A stretch of DNA of 64,000 bases from Tetragonia tetragonoides. Lineage: Eukaryota; Streptophyta; Magnoliopsida; Caryophyllales; Aizoaceae. The notes beneath the pieces are model-generated. The model ran no database searches. It had not been told where the DNA came from and saw only the letters and a list, made by a program, of their open reading frames with translations. The stretch spans positions 5,941,001 through 6,005,000 of the forward strand of contig CM076151.1 of the NCBI GenBank assembly GCA_038025085.1, written 5' to 3'. This document shows positions 61,031 to 64,000 of this stretch, piece after piece. The position numbers and the translations under genes were made by a program. Position 1 is the stretch's first letter, and each line of letters starts with the position of its first letter.

Positions 61031-62049
61031 ACAGGAAGCAAAGGTTGCTTTGATGCGGGTGAAGTCTCCGACCTCCTAAATGTAGTTAAAAGATCTAGGA
61101 GAGACCCAAAATTGATGGTCTTGGGGAGGGAAGAGAGAGAAAGAGAGAGAGAGAGAGAGGGAGAGCGATTGTACAGGAAGTCTACTAAAATCCTTGTAGT
61201 AGATATTGAATTTCATTACCTTCTCAGTGCCTAGTGATTTCGTAGCTTCCTGCAGCTTTGTGTAAAATGGGGGGGGGGGGGAAGGGATGTGTTATTTTGT
61301 TTGATTTATTTTTCTGTTTCTAACCAGATTCTGCAAAGTTGATATCTTCTGTGTTTGAGTTACTTTCAGTTTGCAAGTGATTCGGAAATAAGAGGAAAAT
61401 GTCTATAATTGATTATACAATTCTTTGGGATGGTACTTGGGTGTCTCATTCCTTGATTTTTCGTCCCAGCGCAGGTGTGTGCCAACTATCAATACACTAA
61501 TGTCAGCCCTTCTTAGCATGTCATGTCCTAGTGTATATTGCTAAGTTTGCGAGTGTATTCTTTTCCACTGAATTGAACTAAATAACAATATGTGAGAGAA
61601 AAAATACTGAATTAATTATCGAGCTAGTGGGAAAAAACACACCGGTAGCGTATGCAAGTAATCACGTTCAAAAGTTGTTGCGAACAGTGATTTTAGTTGT
61701 GGATATGATGTCCAGACTCCAGAGTCTTATTGGTTTATCCTGATTCTTTCATGGTAGTGAAGTGATGGTTGGACTTGAGATGAGGACATTTACCTAATAG
61801 AGATCAAAGACCTGGTGGCATGAGCATGCTCTAGGTTGAATTAGAATCTTCTCCACTACACTAGCATTAGGAGCAAGTCCTATCCTTTCACTTCATTATA
61901 TGTTTACACATCTACCCTTGCACACGACATGGGATGATCATTCTCACCAAAAATAAACGACATGGGATGATCGTGTTATTTATGCCCCACAGTCCTTGGA
62001 GTAGGATACAAATAGCTCCTCAATTGACCTGTGAAAATCAGCTGGCATT
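61031..62049. other. HMGR 3' UTR and spacer
   Basis: The 3' UTR begins at 61031; a (GA)n run lies at 61133-61160 and a G-run at 61268-61281. A small MITE-like element occupies 61553-61642. No further gene supported. Confidence 0.5.
61553..61642. mobile_element. Short inverted-repeat element, about 90 bp
   Basis: GTGTATTCTTTTCCACTGAA at the left pairs with TAGTGGGAAAAAACACAC at the right. It matches the end type of the element at 22381. The interior is AATTGAACTAAATAAC-type sequence. No target duplicate identified. Confidence 0.55.
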
Positions 62050-62251
62050 ATTTTTACGTTCACACTGGGTGTATTCACTGTCGACTACAGTGACTACTTC
62101 ACCTAGCTAGCTTGTAGAGTTGTAAGCACCTTAAAGACTATCATGCCAAAGGCTAAAGAATTTAAGGCTATCATGTCAAAAGCAACATTCGAACCCTCAA
62201 TATTGGTTAATTGTGGGTAAGTCCCTACCGCTCAATCACACCCCATTTGTT
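62050..62251 (-). mobile_element. tRNA-derived SINE with 16-bp target duplicate
   Basis: Minus strand: box A-like TGATTGAGCGG at 62228-62238 and box B GGTTCGAATGT at 62185-62195, then a body with an AAGGTGCTTACAAC block and CACTGTAGTCGACAGTGAAT near the 3' end. Target duplicates: AAAATCAGCTGGCATT at 62034-62049 and AAAATCCGCTGGCATT at 62252-62267, one mismatch. The 3' segment is shared with the SINE at 1140-1303. Confidence 0.8.
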
Positions 62252-63059
62252 AAAATCCGCTGGCATTGTGGTAATGCAAATGACATTGTCTAATTAATGA
62301 AAGATAATATGTGATTAGCTGGGGAGAAGGAGGAGTTGGGAACTTGTAGGCCACAAATAAAAAACAGGCATATACAGGTCAAGACAGTTTTTGATGGTGG
62401 GCACGTTAATAACCGTGATGCTCTGTCTTGTACTTGTCATATTAGCTGATCTTAATCACTATAATTAGTGTATTAAAAGGTAAGGACAGGTTGTCTAATG
62501 TGGGCCAAATCATGATAATTATATTTTGGTGTTGCCAGGACATCTCATCTAGACTAAATTACTCCTCCACCCCACACCACCCATTGATTTTGTCCATATT
62601 AACTCTAATAAGCAATACACCAGATTGAATCAGGAATCACTTGTACCAGTCACTCACAGGTGTTCTTGTTCAAAGACCTTTGTCCCGTTCCCTAAACAAC
62701 AACAATGCACCCAGTTGGTCATTTTACCCTTTAATATAGAATTGAAATGGGGATAAAGGCATATCTGGGCTGCAAATATTGTGCAAAAATGAAGTCATTG
62801 CAAGTATCAAACCCTTCTTATCTTTAAAAGTAGTGGCGGATACAGGTTTTCTTTATCGTAAACGGGTAAAATTTAAGACTTGAGAGTCAGGCAGGGGCGA
62901 CAAAGAGTATGATTATAAATTAGTTTCTTCAAAATATAGACAAATTAAAGAACTCTTTCTCTTGACAAAGCCCCACGCTGGCCCTCGGGCTTGGGAAAAG
63001 TTTGGTGGCATGGGATGGTGGGGAATCCTTGTCGGTGTAGAAAAATTGTTGGTTAAAAT
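62252..63059. other. Spacer before satellite
   Basis: No gene supported. 62850-62900 (GTAGTGGCGGATACAGG...GGCAGGGGCGAC) is reminiscent of transposon or LTR termini. 62960-63059 is GC-richer and may be a diverged edge of the satellite or the element that carried it. Confidence 0.4.
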
Positions 63060-64000
63060 CTTCACTTTTGGGCTTCCAACTACGCGATTGAGATTTTTGC
63101 GCAACCTTTTTCGAGGGGTTCACTATGACCCAAGAGGACCCTCGATGCAAAACAAAGCTCATTCAGGTCCCCAAATTCCAATTTCGCCCATGCTTTTGGG
63201 GTGTCAACCTTTAGAATGGGTGTCCGGTAAAATGTCCTTCTAAGCCTAGTAGGGACCCGACAACCGACCCCGCAAGCTTCCCATGTCTCCTAGGGATATC
63301 CTGTGATACATGATGTGAAAATATGCACCTTCATTTCGGGATCTTCCGGAAGCCCAAAAAGTGTGGATTATAGTCTTCATTTTTCAACTTCCCAGGACTT
63401 GGTTGAGATTTATGCCCAACCTTTTCCGTGGGGTCCACTGTGACCCAAGACAAATCCCGGTGGCACAGGAAGGTCATTGGAATCCCCGAACTCCGCTTTA
63501 ACCCAAGCTTTCAGGGTTGCGACCCTTAGAGTGGGTGTCCGGTAAAACGACTTTCCAAGCCTAATAGGGATCCAACAACCGACCATGGGGCCCTCCCTTT
63601 TCCTTTAGGAGTGTCCCGTGTGATATGATGCTAAAATATGCACCTTCGTTTCAGGACCTTCCGGAAGTTTAAAAACCACAGATTATAACCTTCATTTTTC
63701 GACTTCCCAGAGCCAGGTTATTACTTTTGCCCAAGCTTTTTCATGTGATCTATCGTGACCAAAGAGGACCCCCGTGCCTTGGGATAGTCATTCGGGTACC
63801 CAAAATTCGATTTCACCCATATTTTTGAGGTTCTCACCCTTAGAGTGGGTGTCGGGTCGAATGACATTCCAATCTTAATAGGGACCCAAAAACGACCCCA
63901 GGGATCTCCCATATCCCTTAAGGGTTTCCGTGTGATATGGTACAAAAATGTGCCCCTTTATTCCGAAACCTTTCGGAACCCCAATAACCATGGAATTTAG
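63060..64000. repeat. Satellite-like array, 315-bp unit, three copies to window end
   Basis: Units start with CTTCAyTTTT at 63060, 63375 and 63690, exactly 315 bp apart. Shared landmarks are TGACCCAAGA, GAGTGGGTGTCCGGTAAAA, TAGGGACCCRACAACCGACC, TGTGATAyATGATGyrAAAA, TATGCACCTTCrTTTC and CTTCCGGAAG. Identity between units is about 70-75 percent by eye. The third unit is cut by the window end, so the array probably continues. Unit length is a multiple of three, so ORFs across it (for example 63721-63945 minus) are chance products. Confidence 0.85.

Noticed and set aside
62913..63945. Minus- and plus-strand ORFs across the satellite (for example 63721-63945)
   Set aside because: They follow the 315-bp repeat, have no recognisable domain, and unit length divisible by three makes chance ORFs likely.

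Overview
This is plant nuclear DNA, from a eudicot. Genes are split by AT-rich introns with GT-AG borders, spacers hold many short transposons and SINEs, and the proteins are typical of land plants: F-box proteins, SAUR, alpha-expansin, BIG-type ARF-GEF, organellar glutamyl-tRNA synthetase and HMG-CoA reductase. I cannot name the species from sequence alone.

Layout. 1-6.8 kb: three related F-box genes, all frameshifted, around a small single-exon protein of the Werner-type 3'-5' exonuclease fold that seems to have lost its catalytic residues. Part of this block is a tandem duplication that carried along the 5' end of the exonuclease-like gene. 8.4-10.9 kb: two tandem SAUR genes, the second frameshifted. 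11.2-11.6 kb: a LINE remnant. 12-20.3 kb: two tandem aminoacylase-1 genes on the minus strand. The distal one (16.3-20.3 kb) is intact with five exons, a signal peptide and a C-terminal KDEL; the proximal one (12-15.5 kb) is broken and holds a solo LTR. 23.2-25.5 kb: a two-exon gene I do not recognise. 27.6-28.8 kb: an alpha-expansin. 29-31 kb: a cluster of short GC-rich inverted-repeat elements between two copies of a 200-bp direct repeat. 31.5-36.9 kb: organellar glutamyl-tRNA synthetase, 13 exons. 39.5-52.3 kb: a BIG-family ARF-GEF, 11 exons. 52.3-57.9 kb: a gene-poor spacer. 57.9-61.0 kb: HMG-CoA reductase, four exons. 63.06-64.0 kb: the edge of a 315-bp satellite array that runs off the window.

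The genes are not an operon or a pathway cluster. They are independent housekeeping or growth genes with separate promoters: ER N-acyl amino acid hydrolysis, wall loosening, organelle translation, vesicle traffic and mevalonate synthesis. Five intact multi-exon genes reassemble with all splice phases consistent: aminoacylase 452 aa, expansin 260 aa, GluRS 567 aa, BIG 1733 aa, HMGR 577 aa. The unrecognised gene gives 199 aa. I found no obvious new multi-gene system. The most interesting material is the tandem-duplicate decay (one survivor or none per family), a family of inverted-repeat elements built from short tandem repeats, insertions with readable target-site duplications, and the satellite edge. 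All splice sites and frameshifts were read by eye.
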